A stretch of 21,712 nucleotides of DNA, from positions 1 through 21,712 of the forward strand of contig JAISRF010000147.1 of the NCBI GenBank assembly GCA_031273775.1, given 5' to 3'. Positions 6,003 through 13,347 of the stretch are shown piece after piece. The translations under genes were made by a program, and so were the position numbers. The stretch comes from Oscillospiraceae bacterium. GTDB taxonomy: Bacteria > Bacillota > Clostridia > Oscillospirales > Acutalibacteraceae. The stretch's first letter is position 1. Each line of letters starts with the position of its first letter. The notes below the pieces were generated by a model, which saw only the letters and a program-made list of their open reading frames with translations, searched no databases and was not told the DNA's origin.

Positions 6003-8615
6003 ATGGACGAAAACCAGAAAACCGTACCGCTGCAAACATCCGGCGAACCCCAAAAAATCGTACCCGTGGAAATATCCGACGAAATGAAAAAATCGTTTCT
6101 GGAATATTCCATGTCGGTCATTGTAAGCCGTGCCCTGCCGGACGTGCGGGACGGGCTTAAGCCGGTTCACCGGCGAATTCTTTACACCATGTATGAAAAT
6201 TCCCTGACGCCGGACAAAGCTTACCGTAAATGTGCGGACACCGTCGGCGCCGTGCTTGGACGTTACCACCCTCACGGCGACGCGTCGGTCTACGACGCGT
6301 TGGTGCGTATGGCGCAGGATTTTTCCCTTCGCTACATGCTGGTTGACGGCCACGGCAACTTCGGCTCGGTGGACGGGTACCCCGCCGCCGCCTATCGGTA
6401 TACAGAAGCTCGCATGAGCAAGCTCTCTGTCGAAATGCTCGACGACATCGAAAAAGATACCGTATCTTTTTCCTCAAACTACGACGACCGCCTGAAAGAG
6501 CCGGACGTTCTGCCTTCCCGTTTTCCAAATTTGCTGGTCAACGGCTCCTCCGGCATCGCCGTGGGTATGGCCACCAATATCCCCCCTCATAACTTGGGCG
6601 AAATCATTGACGGCATGTGTTGCCTGATAGACAACCCCGGTGCCGAACTGGAAGACCTCTGCCAGCATATTAAAGGGCCGGATTTCCCCACCGGCGCGCT
6701 GATTATGGGACGCTCGGGCATCCGCGCGGCCTACGCCACGGGTCGGGGTCGGATTGTCGTCCGGGCCAAAACCGAAATTGAAGAGCTGGCCAACGGTCGC
6801 TACCGCATCGTCGCCTCCGAAATCCCCTACATGGTCAACAAACGCCAGCTGGTCAAGGCCATGATGGATCTGGTCAACGACAAACGCATTGAAGGCGTGG
6901 ACGATGTGGTAGACTACTCCAGCCGCGAGGGAATCCGCATTGTGGTGGATCTGAAAAGAGGCGCCAACCCCCAGGTGGTTCTGAACAAGTTCTTTAGCTA
7001 CACGCAACTGCAAACCACCTTCGGCGTGATTATGCTGGCGCTGGTCAACGGCCAGCCCAAGGTGCTCACCCTGAAGGAAATGCTTCAGGAATACATCAAC
7101 CACCAGTGTGTCATCGTCACCAAGCGCACGGAATTCGACCTCCGCAAAGCGCAGGAACGCGCCCACATTCTGGAAGGCTTGCGGATTGCGCTGGATTTTA
7201 TAGACGAAGTGATTGCCATTCTGCGTTCCTCCAAAAGCGTCCAGGAAGGCAAAGATAGGTTGATTGAGCGGTTCGGGCTGGACGATGTGCAGGCTTCGGC
7301 CATTGTCGCCATGCGTTTGGGGCAGCTGACCGGTTTGGAACGCGAAAAAATCGAGGAAGAGCTGGCCGCGCTGACAGCCAAAATCGATGAATACAGCGCG
7401 ATTCTCGCGGATCCTCAAAAGGTGCTGGAAATCATTAAGACCGAAGCGTTGAATATCCGCGACAAATATGTGGATGAGCGCCGGACGGAAATCACCGCCG
7501 TCACCGGCGAAGTGGATATTGAGGATCTGATTCCCGAGGAAGAAAGCGTATTGACCCTCACCAACATGGGCTACATTAAACGCCTTCCCTCGGACACATA
7601 CAAAATCCAGCGGCGCGGCGGGCGCGGTATTTCCGGGCTGACGCGCCGGGAAGAGGATTTTGCCGAGTATATGTTCGTCTGCTCCTCCCACGCATATGTG
7701 CTGTTCTTCACCAGCCGCGGTCGGGTGTTCCGGCTTAAAGCGTACGAAATCCCGGAGGGCGGTCGCACCGCCAAAGGAATGAACATCGTGAACCTTTTGC
7801 AGCTGGAGGGCGATGAAAAGGTCACCGCCATGCTCCACATGTCGGATTTTGAAGCCGGCAAATATTTCTGCATGGTCACCCGCCGGGGCATCATCAAGCG
7901 GATTGAGCAGACGAAATTCGTCAACGTGCGCAAATCCGGCCTGATTGCGCTGGATTTGGACGAGGGCGACGAGCTGCGCTGGGTGCGCAAGACCACCGGC
8001 GGGGATGAACTGCTGGTGGCCACGAAAAAGGGCATGGCCATCCGCTTCCACGAAACCGGCGCCCGCCCACTGGGGCGGCAGGCTCGCGGCGTGAGGGCGA
8101 TTCGGCTCCGCGAGGGCGACGAAATTGTGGGCATGTCCGTGCTCCGTGAGGGGGGAACCCTGCTCACCGTAACCGAAACGGGTTACGGACGCCGGAGTCC
8201 CATTGACAATTACCGCGTACAGAGCCGCGGCGGCAAGGGAATCACAAACTACCGCGTAGCCCGTTTCGGAGACGTGGCGGCGGTCAAGGTGGTGGACGAG
8301 GACGACGACGTCATTATGATTGCCGACGACGGCGTGGTCATCCGCATTGCCGTTTCGCAGATTGGCATTGTTTCCCGCCCGGGCAAGGGCGTCCGCGTCA
8401 TGCGGGTGGAGGACGACCGGAAATTGGTCACGCTGGCTCGCTCGCCGCATGAGGAAGACGACGAGGACGAAGAAGCGGTGACGGCGGAATTGCCAGAGGA
8501 CGACGGTGACGCGAATGAGGGCGTGGAAGAAGACGGCGAGGTTTTGGACGAAGAAGATGAGGCGGAGCCGGAAGAAGACGCGGAGGATGGCGTATCCGGG
8601 GACGAGGAAGTTTAA
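6003..8615 (+). CDS. gyrA: DNA gyrase subunit A
   Basis: This is the breakage-rejoining subunit of gyrase (A2B2), which introduces negative supercoils using ATP. The ATG at 6003 is chosen because the upstream in-frame TTG/GTG lie in or just after the promoter; the ribosome site (AAAGG at 5983) is distant and weak. In the 870-residue protein the quinolone region reads HPHGDASVYD, with Ala94 and Asp98 at the positions of E. coli Ser83 and Asp87. The catalytic tyrosine is Tyr133 (AAAYRYTEAR). The GyrA box QRRGGRG (536-542) separates it from ParC and starts the beta-pinwheel domain. The last 57 or so residues are an acidic tail with 32 Asp/Glu. gyrB is not in the window. parA follows after 36 bases, probably in the same transcript. 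Confidence 0.95.
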   Translation: MDENQKTVPLQTSGEPQKIVPVEISDEMKKSFLEYSMSVIVSRALPDVRDGLKPVHRRILYTMYENSLTPDKAYRKCADTVGAVLGRYHPHGDASVYDALVRMAQDFSLRYMLVDGHGNFGSVDGYPAAAYRYTEARMSKLSVEMLDDIEKDTVSFSSNYDDRLKEPDVLPSRFPNLLVNGSSGIAVGMATNIPPHNLGEIIDGMCCLIDNPGAELEDLCQHIKGPDFPTGALIMGRSGIRAAYATGRGRIVVRAKTEIEELANGRYRIVASEIPYMVNKRQLVKAMMDLVNDKRIEGVDDVVDYSSREGIRIVVDLKRGANPQVVLNKFFSYTQLQTTFGVIMLALVNGQPKVLTLKEMLQEYINHQCVIVTKRTEFDLRKAQERAHILEGLRIALDFIDEVIAILRSSKSVQEGKDRLIERFGLDDVQASAIVAMRLGQLTGLEREKIEEELAALTAKIDEYSAILADPQKVLEIIKTEALNIRDKYVDERRTEITAVTGEVDIEDLIPEEESVLTLTNMGYIKRLPSDTYKIQRRGGRGISGLTRREEDFAEYMFVCSSHAYVLFFTSRGRVFRLKAYEIPEGGRTAKGMNIVNLLQLEGDEKVTAMLHMSDFEAGKYFCMVTRRGIIKRIEQTKFVNVRKSGLIALDLDEGDELRWVRKTTGGDELLVATKKGMAIRFHETGARPLGRQARGVRAIRLREGDEIVGMSVLREGGTLLTVTETGYGRRSPIDNYRVQSRGGKGITNYRVARFGDVAAVKVVDEDDDVIMIADDGVVIRIAVSQIGIVSRPGKGVRVMRVEDDRKLVTLARSPHEEDDEDEEAVTAELPEDDGDANEGVEEDGEVLDEEDEAEPEEDAEDGVSGDEEV

Positions 8616-8651
8616 CTTAAGCAAACGCAGTTTTACAAGGAGACCACATAA

Positions 8652-9422
8652 ATGGGTAAAATCATCGCAATCGCAAACCAGAAAGGCGGCGTGGGGAAAA
8701 CCACGACCGCCGTCAACCTTTCCGCCGCCGTGGGCGCAAAGGGCAAACGCGTGCTGTTGGTGGACAGTGACCCGCAAGGGAACACCACCGGCGGGCTGGG
8801 CGTGGATAAACGCGCCATGCAGGCAAGTGTGTACAACCTGTTGTTAGGCAAACCGGCGGCGGAGATTATCGCCCGCACACAGTTTGAGGGGCTGGATCTC
8901 ATTCCCTCCGGCATGGAACTGGCGGGCGCGGAACTGGAGCTAGCCAATCTGGATCGCCGCGAAAGCCGCCTGAAAACCGAGCTTTCCGCCGTCCGGCAAA
9001 ACTACGACTACATATTCATAGACTGCCCGCCGTCCTTGGGTCTGATTACGCTCAACGCCCTGACCGCCGCGGACACCCTGCTCGTCCCCATTCAATGCGA
9101 GTATTTCGCGCTGGAGGGTCTCTCACAGCTCATGACCACCGTCCGCCAAATCAAACGGCTGTACAATCCCCAGCTGGAAATTGAGGGCGTATTGCTCACG
9201 ATGTTCGACGGACGGCTGAACCTAACCCAGCAGGTAGTGCGGGAAGTGAAAAAATTCTTTCCGAAACAAGTGTTCGGAGCGGCCATTCCGCGATCCGTGC
9301 GTCTTTCGGAAGCGCCAAGCTTCGGCCTGCCGATTTTGTATTACGACCGGGGCAGCAAGGGCGCGGCCAGCTATAACGATTTGGCGGGGGAGCTTATTAA
9401 AAAACAGCGGGTGACGCATTAA
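8652..9422 (+). CDS. parA: ParA/Soj chromosome-segregation ATPase
   Basis: This is a Walker-type ATPase that binds DNA nonspecifically as an ATP dimer and is released by ParB. In Bacillus-type cells it also regulates DnaA. The ATG follows AAGGAG (8637-8642) at nine bases. The deviant Walker A motif QKGGVGKTTT is at residues 10-19 with signature Lys11 and Lys16. VDSDPQGN contains Asp40, and IDCPPSLG is the Walker B region. The 256-residue length equals Soj. It is unusual that no parB/spo0J follows; the next gene is sigG on the other strand. A MinD or plasmid-type ParA is less likely, since there is no C-terminal amphipathic helix and no N-terminal DNA-binding domain. Confidence 0.9.
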   Translation: MGKIIAIANQKGGVGKTTTAVNLSAAVGAKGKRVLLVDSDPQGNTTGGLGVDKRAMQASVYNLLLGKPAAEIIARTQFEGLDLIPSGMELAGAELELANLDRRESRLKTELSAVRQNYDYIFIDCPPSLGLITLNALTAADTLLVPIQCEYFALEGLSQLMTTVRQIKRLYNPQLEIEGVLLTMFDGRLNLTQQVVREVKKFFPKQVFGAAIPRSVRLSEAPSFGLPILYYDRGSKGAASYNDLAGELIKKQRVTH

Positions 9423-9440
9423 TTGACAGTTGCCGATTGA

Positions 9441-10211
9441 TTAAAAGTGGTTTTTAATCCGGTGCAGGGCGCTTTTTTCCAGCCGTGACACCTGTGCCTG
9501 GCTGATTCCGATTTCCCCCGCAACCTCCATCTGCGTCTTGCCCGCGAAAAAACGCAGCGCTAAAATTCGCTTTTCCCGGGGTGAAAGATTATGAATCGCT
9601 TCTTTTAAGGCAAGTTCGTCCAACCAGTTGGTGTCATCGTTTTTGTCACCCACCTGATCCATGACATAAATAGTATCGCCGCCATCGGAATACACGGGTT
9701 CGTAAAGCGAAACCGGCTCTACAATGCTTTCCAAAGCCAGCACCACCGCCTCACGGGGAACTTCCATCTCTTTGGCGATTTCCTCCACGGTGGGTTCGCG
9801 GTGGTTTTCGTTTTGCAGACGTTCACGCGTCCGCATGGCGCGGTAAGCGGTGTCCCGCATGGAACGGCTGACCCGCACGGCGTTATTGTCTCGCAGATAC
9901 CGCCGGATTTCCCCGATAATCATGGGCACGGCGTAAGTGGAAAAACGCACGTTCTGGCTTATATCGAAATTATCTATTGATTTTATGAGGCCGATACACC
10001 CCACCTGAAACAGGTCGTCCAGATTTTCCCCGCGGGAGGTAAAGCGCTGAATCACACTTAAAACCAGCCGCAGATTCCCACTGATTAACTCCTCGCGGGC
10101 GCTTTCGTCCCCCGCTTTGATTCGCCTGAGCAGCGCTTCCTTTTCAGCTTCCTTGAGCACACGGAGCTTAGAGGTGTTTACACCGCAAATCTCAACCTTA
10201 TTATATTGCAT
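9441..10211 (-). CDS. sigG: late forespore sporulation sigma factor sigma-G
   Basis: Sigma-G directs late forespore transcription after engulfment, including spoVA, germination and DNA-protection genes. The N-terminus NKVEICGV is the sigma-G signature. Region 2 (about 36-108) contains GNLRLVLSVIQRF, DDLFQVGCIGL and FSTYAVPMIIGEIRRYLRDN. Region 3 has EPTVEEIAKEMEV, and region 4 ends in the helix-turn-helix GKTQMEVAGEIGISQAQVSR. At 256 residues it is full length. The ATG is the first in-frame start after a TGA, yet it lacks an adjacent Shine-Dalgarno site. It stands alone and not behind spoIIGA-sigE as in Bacillus. It converges with parA and diverges from murB. Sigma-F is the main alternative but does not carry the NKVEICGV start. 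Confidence 0.95.
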   Translation of the reverse strand: MQYNKVEICGVNTSKLRVLKEAEKEALLRRIKAGDESAREELISGNLRLVLSVIQRFTSRGENLDDLFQVGCIGLIKSIDNFDISQNVRFSTYAVPMIIGEIRRYLRDNNAVRVSRSMRDTAYRAMRTRERLQNENHREPTVEEIAKEMEVPREAVVLALESIVEPVSLYEPVYSDGGDTIYVMDQVGDKNDDTNWLDELALKEAIHNLSPREKRILALRFFAGKTQMEVAGEIGISQAQVSRLEKSALHRIKNHF

Positions 10212-10224
10212 GGTTTTTCAGTGA

Positions 10225-10254
10225 ACGGACTAACGTCCGCCGTCGACCTCCCCC
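10225..10254 (-). promoter_or_regulatory. sigG leader: displaced Shine-Dalgarno run and hairpin
   Basis: On the minus strand a strong GGGGGAGG (10247-10254) sits about 35 bases before the sigG ATG, too far for normal initiation. Between them CGGAC (10230-10226) forms, with GTCCG (10239-10235), a 4-base-loop hairpin extendable by a G-U pair. The 13 bases next to the ATG contain no purine-rich site. This suggests deliberately weak or structured initiation. Confidence 0.4.
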
Positions 10255-10296
10255 GCTCCGGATTTTTTGTAACCGTTGATTTTTGTCGTCTAATTG

Positions 10297-10325
10297 AAGT
10301 ATTGCCACACGGGGGTTAATCATGC
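10297..10325 (-). promoter_or_regulatory. candidate sigma-F promoter of sigG
   Basis: Reading leftwards, GCATG (10325-10321), a 14-base spacer and GGCAATACTT (10306-10297) resemble the sigma-F pattern. The -10 box fits GGNRANANTW at every position. The -35 differs from GYWTA at one base and the spacer is about one base short. A forespore promoter is what sigG should have. The predicted leader is about 78 bases. Confidence 0.45.
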
Positions 10326-10464
10326 CCTTTTGGGTCGGGTAAAATTTTTTTTCGTTCGACAGATTTCGATTGACTTTTCTGGGAGACGTGATTTCTCTTT
10401 GCGCGCTCAAATTAAAAGTTGTCGGTTGAGAATTGAAAATTATTCTGTTGTAATTGATTAACGG

Positions 10465-10493
10465 TGTTATTTTTTCTTTTCGCTGCTTATAAT
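10465..10493 (+). promoter_or_regulatory. sigma-A promoter of the murB operon
   Basis: A perfect TATAAT (10488-10493) stands 17 bases after a poor -35 box, TGTTAT (10465-10470), within a T-rich stretch. Transcription would begin near 10500, leaving about 29 bases before the murB start. Confidence 0.6.
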
Positions 10494-10528
10494 ATATAGT
10501 CAAAGAACCGCGAACCGAGGTGAACCGC

Positions 10529-11506
10529 TTGCAAAATATTGACGCGATAAAAGAGCTTGCCCAAAGTCTTGCCGTCCCTTTTTTCGAAAACGAACCCATG
10601 AGCCGGCACACCACCTTCCAAATCGGCGGACCGGCGGACATATATCTGGCGCCGGCTTCCGGGGAAGGCCTTTCCAAAATTTTGGAGTTGTGCCGCGAGC
10701 GGGAAATTCCGGTGTTTGTCATGGGGTGCGGAAGTAACCTGCTGGTGTCCGATTCCGGGATTCGCGGCGCGGTCATTCAGACGGGCGGGGCGTTTTCGCA
10801 AATTGAACAAATCTCCGCCTGCGAGCTGGAATGTGGTGCTGGCGCACGACTTTCGCGCCTGTGTACCTGGGCCATGGAGCATTCGCTTTCCGGACTGGAA
10901 TTCGCATGGGGCATACCTGGCACCGTGGGCGGCGCGGCGTATATGAACGCGGGTGCGTACGATGGCGAATTTAAGAGCGTGGCTCTTTCCTGCCAACACA
11001 TCTCTCCGGAAGGAGAACCGGGGCGGTTTGTTGGGGAAGAGTTAAGGTTAGGCTACAGGCACAGCGTTTATTCACTTCGGGCAAAAAAGTCCGCCGCTTG
11101 CGGTAGTTCCGCGAAAGATACGGCAAAGAGCGTTTATTCAAACGGAGATTACGTAATCACGTCTGTGCGCGTACTGCTCAATCCCGGGGAACAGGGCGCA
11201 ATTCGCGCCAAAATGGACGGCATAATGAACCGCCGCAAGGAAAAACAACCGCTGGAATTTCCCAGCGCGGGCAGTGTGTTCAAGCGCCCGAAAGGCAATT
11301 TCGCCGGCACGCTGATTGAGCAGTGCGGGCTGAAAGGGCTTACCGTAGGTGGAGCCCGGGTAAGCGAAAAGCACGCCGGATTTATCGTCAATACCGGCGG
11401 AGCCACCTGCGCCGACGTATTAGAGTTGATTGATAAAATCAAACAGAGAGTATTTTTGCAAACCAGCGTGGAACTGGAATGTGAAATTAAAATACCGGAG
11501 GCTTAA
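10529..11506 (+). CDS. murB: UDP-N-acetylenolpyruvoylglucosamine reductase MurB
   Basis: This is a cytoplasmic flavoenzyme that reduces UDP-GlcNAc-enolpyruvate to UDP-MurNAc with NADPH. I chose the TTG at 10529 because GAGGTGA (10517-10523) is correctly spaced for it; the GTG at 10520 lies inside that site. Counted from the TTG, the FAD domain shows FQIGGPAD and GSNLL (68-72), IPGTVGG (129-135) and NAGAYDGE. The substrate domain has YRHS (176-179), PSAGSVFKRP with the catalytic Ser249, KHAGFIVN, and the terminal LECEIK with the conserved acid. Between YRHS and the ITSV strand there is an extra polar stretch of about 20 residues containing KKSAACGSSAKDTAKS. rapZ starts four bases after the stop. 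Confidence 0.94.
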   Translation: MQNIDAIKELAQSLAVPFFENEPMSRHTTFQIGGPADIYLAPASGEGLSKILELCREREIPVFVMGCGSNLLVSDSGIRGAVIQTGGAFSQIEQISACELECGAGARLSRLCTWAMEHSLSGLEFAWGIPGTVGGAAYMNAGAYDGEFKSVALSCQHISPEGEPGRFVGEELRLGYRHSVYSLRAKKSAACGSSAKDTAKSVYSNGDYVITSVRVLLNPGEQGAIRAKMDGIMNRRKEKQPLEFPSAGSVFKRPKGNFAGTLIEQCGLKGLTVGGARVSEKHAGFIVNTGGATCADVLELIDKIKQRVFLQTSVELECEIKIPEA

Positions 11507-11510
11507 CCTT

Positions 11511-12365
11511 ATGATTATACTCACCGGCATGTCCGGCGCGGGAAAATCGCGAGCAATCGCCGCGCTGGAAGATATTGGCTATTACTGCGTGGACAATCTG
11601 CCTCCGTCGCTGGTACCGAAATTTGTGGAACTGTGCAGCCAGTCCAATCAGCCGCTCAGTCGGGTCGCCGTGGTGATTGACACGCGGGGCGCGGCGCTGT
11701 ACGGCGACCTTTCGAGTCTGATTCAGGAGTTAAAAAATCAGTTTTCCACCCGCCGTTTGGTGTTTTTGGACGCGTCCGACGGTGAACTTTGCCGTCGTTA
11801 CAAGGAAACTCGCCGCCGTCACCCGCTGACCGACCGCGCCGAGGGTTCCGTGGAGCGGGCGGTGCGGATGGAGCGGGAAATTTTAGCGCCGGTCAAGGAT
11901 ATTGCCGATTACGTCATCGACACCACGCACACCGACAGCCGCCAGCTAAAGGAACAGTTTTCCGGACTGTTCGCCGATGATTCCTCGCTGGTATTTTCAG
12001 TCAACTGCGTATCCTTCGGGTTCAAATACGGTGTGCCGACCGACACCGATTTAATGTTTGACGTGCGCTGTCTGCCCAACCCGTTTTATATCGACGAGTT
12101 GCGGAATCTGACCGGGCTGACCCGGGAAATCCGGGAATTTGTGATGGATTGCCCTCAAACCCGCGAACTTCTGGACAGGCTGTACAGTCTCACAGACTAT
12201 TTACTGCCGCTGTATATTAATGAAGGCAAGGCGCAATTATCTATTGCCGTTGGATGTACCGGAGGTAAACACCGTTCGGTGGTGTTGGCCGAAGCGCTGG
12301 GGCAACACATAGAAGCATTGGGGACAAAGGTCCGATTCTTGCACAGGGACATCAAGAAGACTTGA
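11511..12365 (+). CDS. rapZ: RapZ / YvcJ-family nucleotide-binding regulator
   Basis: This is a P-loop protein. In E. coli RapZ is an RNA adaptor controlling GlmS synthesis; in Bacillus YvcJ binds and hydrolyses GTP and ATP. The ATG at 11511 has GGAGG (11497-11501) nine bases upstream; longer in-frame starts lie inside murB. In the 284-residue protein the Walker A GMSGAGKS is at 6-13 and the conserved VDNLPPSL at 27-34. The C-terminal domain carries GCTGGKHRSV (248-257) and ends HRDIKKT. The length is typical. It is translationally close to murB. The gene that usually follows, yvcK, is missing, and a 103-base gap with heptamer repeats leads to whiA. Confidence 0.94.
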   Translation: MIILTGMSGAGKSRAIAALEDIGYYCVDNLPPSLVPKFVELCSQSNQPLSRVAVVIDTRGAALYGDLSSLIQELKNQFSTRRLVFLDASDGELCRRYKETRRRHPLTDRAEGSVERAVRMEREILAPVKDIADYVIDTTHTDSRQLKEQFSGLFADDSSLVFSVNCVSFGFKYGVPTDTDLMFDVRCLPNPFYIDELRNLTGLTREIREFVMDCPQTRELLDRLYSLTDYLLPLYINEGKAQLSIAVGCTGGKHRSVVLAEALGQHIEALGTKVRFLHRDIKKT

Positions 12366-12423
12366 CAGTTTTGGTGTCGCTTTGCGACAATTTATTTGAA
12401 TACTTGCCGCAGCAATACATCAT

Positions 12424-12444
12424 CTGTCAACTGTCAACTGTCAA
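12424..12444. repeat. heptamer tandem repeat (CTGTCAA)x3 upstream of whiA
   Basis: Three perfect CTGTCAA units are followed by CTAAAT. The same tract with the same six following bases occurs before hisJ at 20391. The complementary TTGACAGTT sits at 12362-12370 across the rapZ stop and can pair over nine bases with either of two registers in the repeat (12429-12437 or 12436-12444). It lies just before the whiA ribosome site. Confidence 0.9.
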
Positions 12445-12468
12445 CTAAATTGACCGGGGGGAGTATGC

Positions 12469-13344
12469 TTGTCATTCGCGTCAGAAGTAAAGACAGAGTT
12501 GCTGGCTGTTCCGGCAAGCGATTGTTGCCGGTTTGCAGAAGGTTATGGGCTGCTTTTATTCGCGAGGGTGTTTTCACAGCATGAAATCTCCGTTGTCACA
12601 GAAAACGCGGGCGTGGCCGCGCGCGCCGCTGAATTGCTGAAAGCACATGTTCGCGGAGCCAAAAATGTCTTTTCCGTCACCGCGGATAAAATAAACAGCC
12701 ACCGTCAATGGGAACAATTCGGACACCATGCCGGCCGGCTGATCCTCAGGATTAACCGGGCAAATTTGGAAAACGAATGCTGTGCGGGCGCCTTTTTAAG
12801 GGGTGCGTTTCTCTCCTCGGGCACGCTGACCTCCCCGGAAAAGGGTTACCGTCTGGAATTTTCGGCGGCACACCGGTATCTCGCGGGGGATCTGGCGGTG
12901 TTATTGCGGGAACAGGATCGAGTTCCGCACCTTTCCGCACGGAAAAACACCTTCACGGTTTACTTGCACGACAGCGAACAGATTGAGGATTTGTTGACAC
13001 TTATGGGCGCGGCCAACTCCGCACTGGAACTAATGAACGCTGAAATATACAAGGATTTCCGCAACGTCACCAACCGCCGCGTCAACGCCGAAACCGCCAA
13101 CATTTCCAAAACCGTTAACGCGGCGGCAAGGCAGATCCGGGCAATCCGCGCATTGGAAGCATCGGGGGAATTAAATGGCTTGCCATCGGAACTGCGGGAA
13201 ACAGCGCGACTTCGCGTAGAAAACCCGGAATTAACGCTGGCGGAACTTGCTCGCATTGCCGGGATAAGTCGCTCGGGGCTGAACAGAAGATTGCAAAAAC
13301 TGGTGGAATTAGAAACCGAAAATAAAAATGTCCCGGAGAAATAG
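12469..13344 (+). CDS. whiA: DNA-binding regulator WhiA
   Basis: WhiA joins a LAGLIDADG-homing-endonuclease-like fold to a C-terminal helix-turn-helix. It controls sporulation and division in actinobacteria and affects division and chromosome segregation in Bacillus. The TTG start gives the canonical MSFASEVKTEL and is preceded by GGGGGGAG at 12456-12463. Visible blocks are EGYGLLLFARVF, CCAGAFLRGAFLSSGTLTSP, NRRVNAETANISKTVNAAAR, and the terminal DNA-binding segment LTLAELARIAGISRSGLNRR. At 291 residues it is slightly shorter than the common 310-320 but complete at both ends. The stop is three bases before the dnaE start, so the two are surely cotranscribed. An alternative ATG at 12464 is in another phase. 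Confidence 0.94.
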   Translation: MSFASEVKTELLAVPASDCCRFAEGYGLLLFARVFSQHEISVVTENAGVAARAAELLKAHVRGAKNVFSVTADKINSHRQWEQFGHHAGRLILRINRANLENECCAGAFLRGAFLSSGTLTSPEKGYRLEFSAAHRYLAGDLAVLLREQDRVPHLSARKNTFTVYLHDSEQIEDLLTLMGAANSALELMNAEIYKDFRNVTNRRVNAETANISKTVNAAARQIRAIRALEASGELNGLPSELRETARLRVENPELTLAELARIAGISRSGLNRRLQKLVELETENKNVPEK

Positions 13345-13347
13345 CCC

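Noticed and set aside
6474..8777. 767-residue open frame on the strand opposite gyrA
   Set aside because: It is a long antisense shadow produced by the GC-rich codon use of gyrA; it has no recognisable domain and gyrA is unmistakable.
9440..9458. ATTAAAA/TTTTAAT hairpin between parA and sigG as a terminator
   Set aside because: The stem is only seven A-T pairs and overlaps the sigG stop codon; too weak to call.
11430..11510. RapZ start inside murB
   Set aside because: The upstream extension is murB coding sequence in another phase; the ATG at 11511 has a good ribosome site and gives the P-loop at the normal position.
12424..12444. CRISPR-like array from the repeated CTGTCAA units
   Set aside because: Units are 7 bases and directly adjacent without spacers; no cas genes are near.
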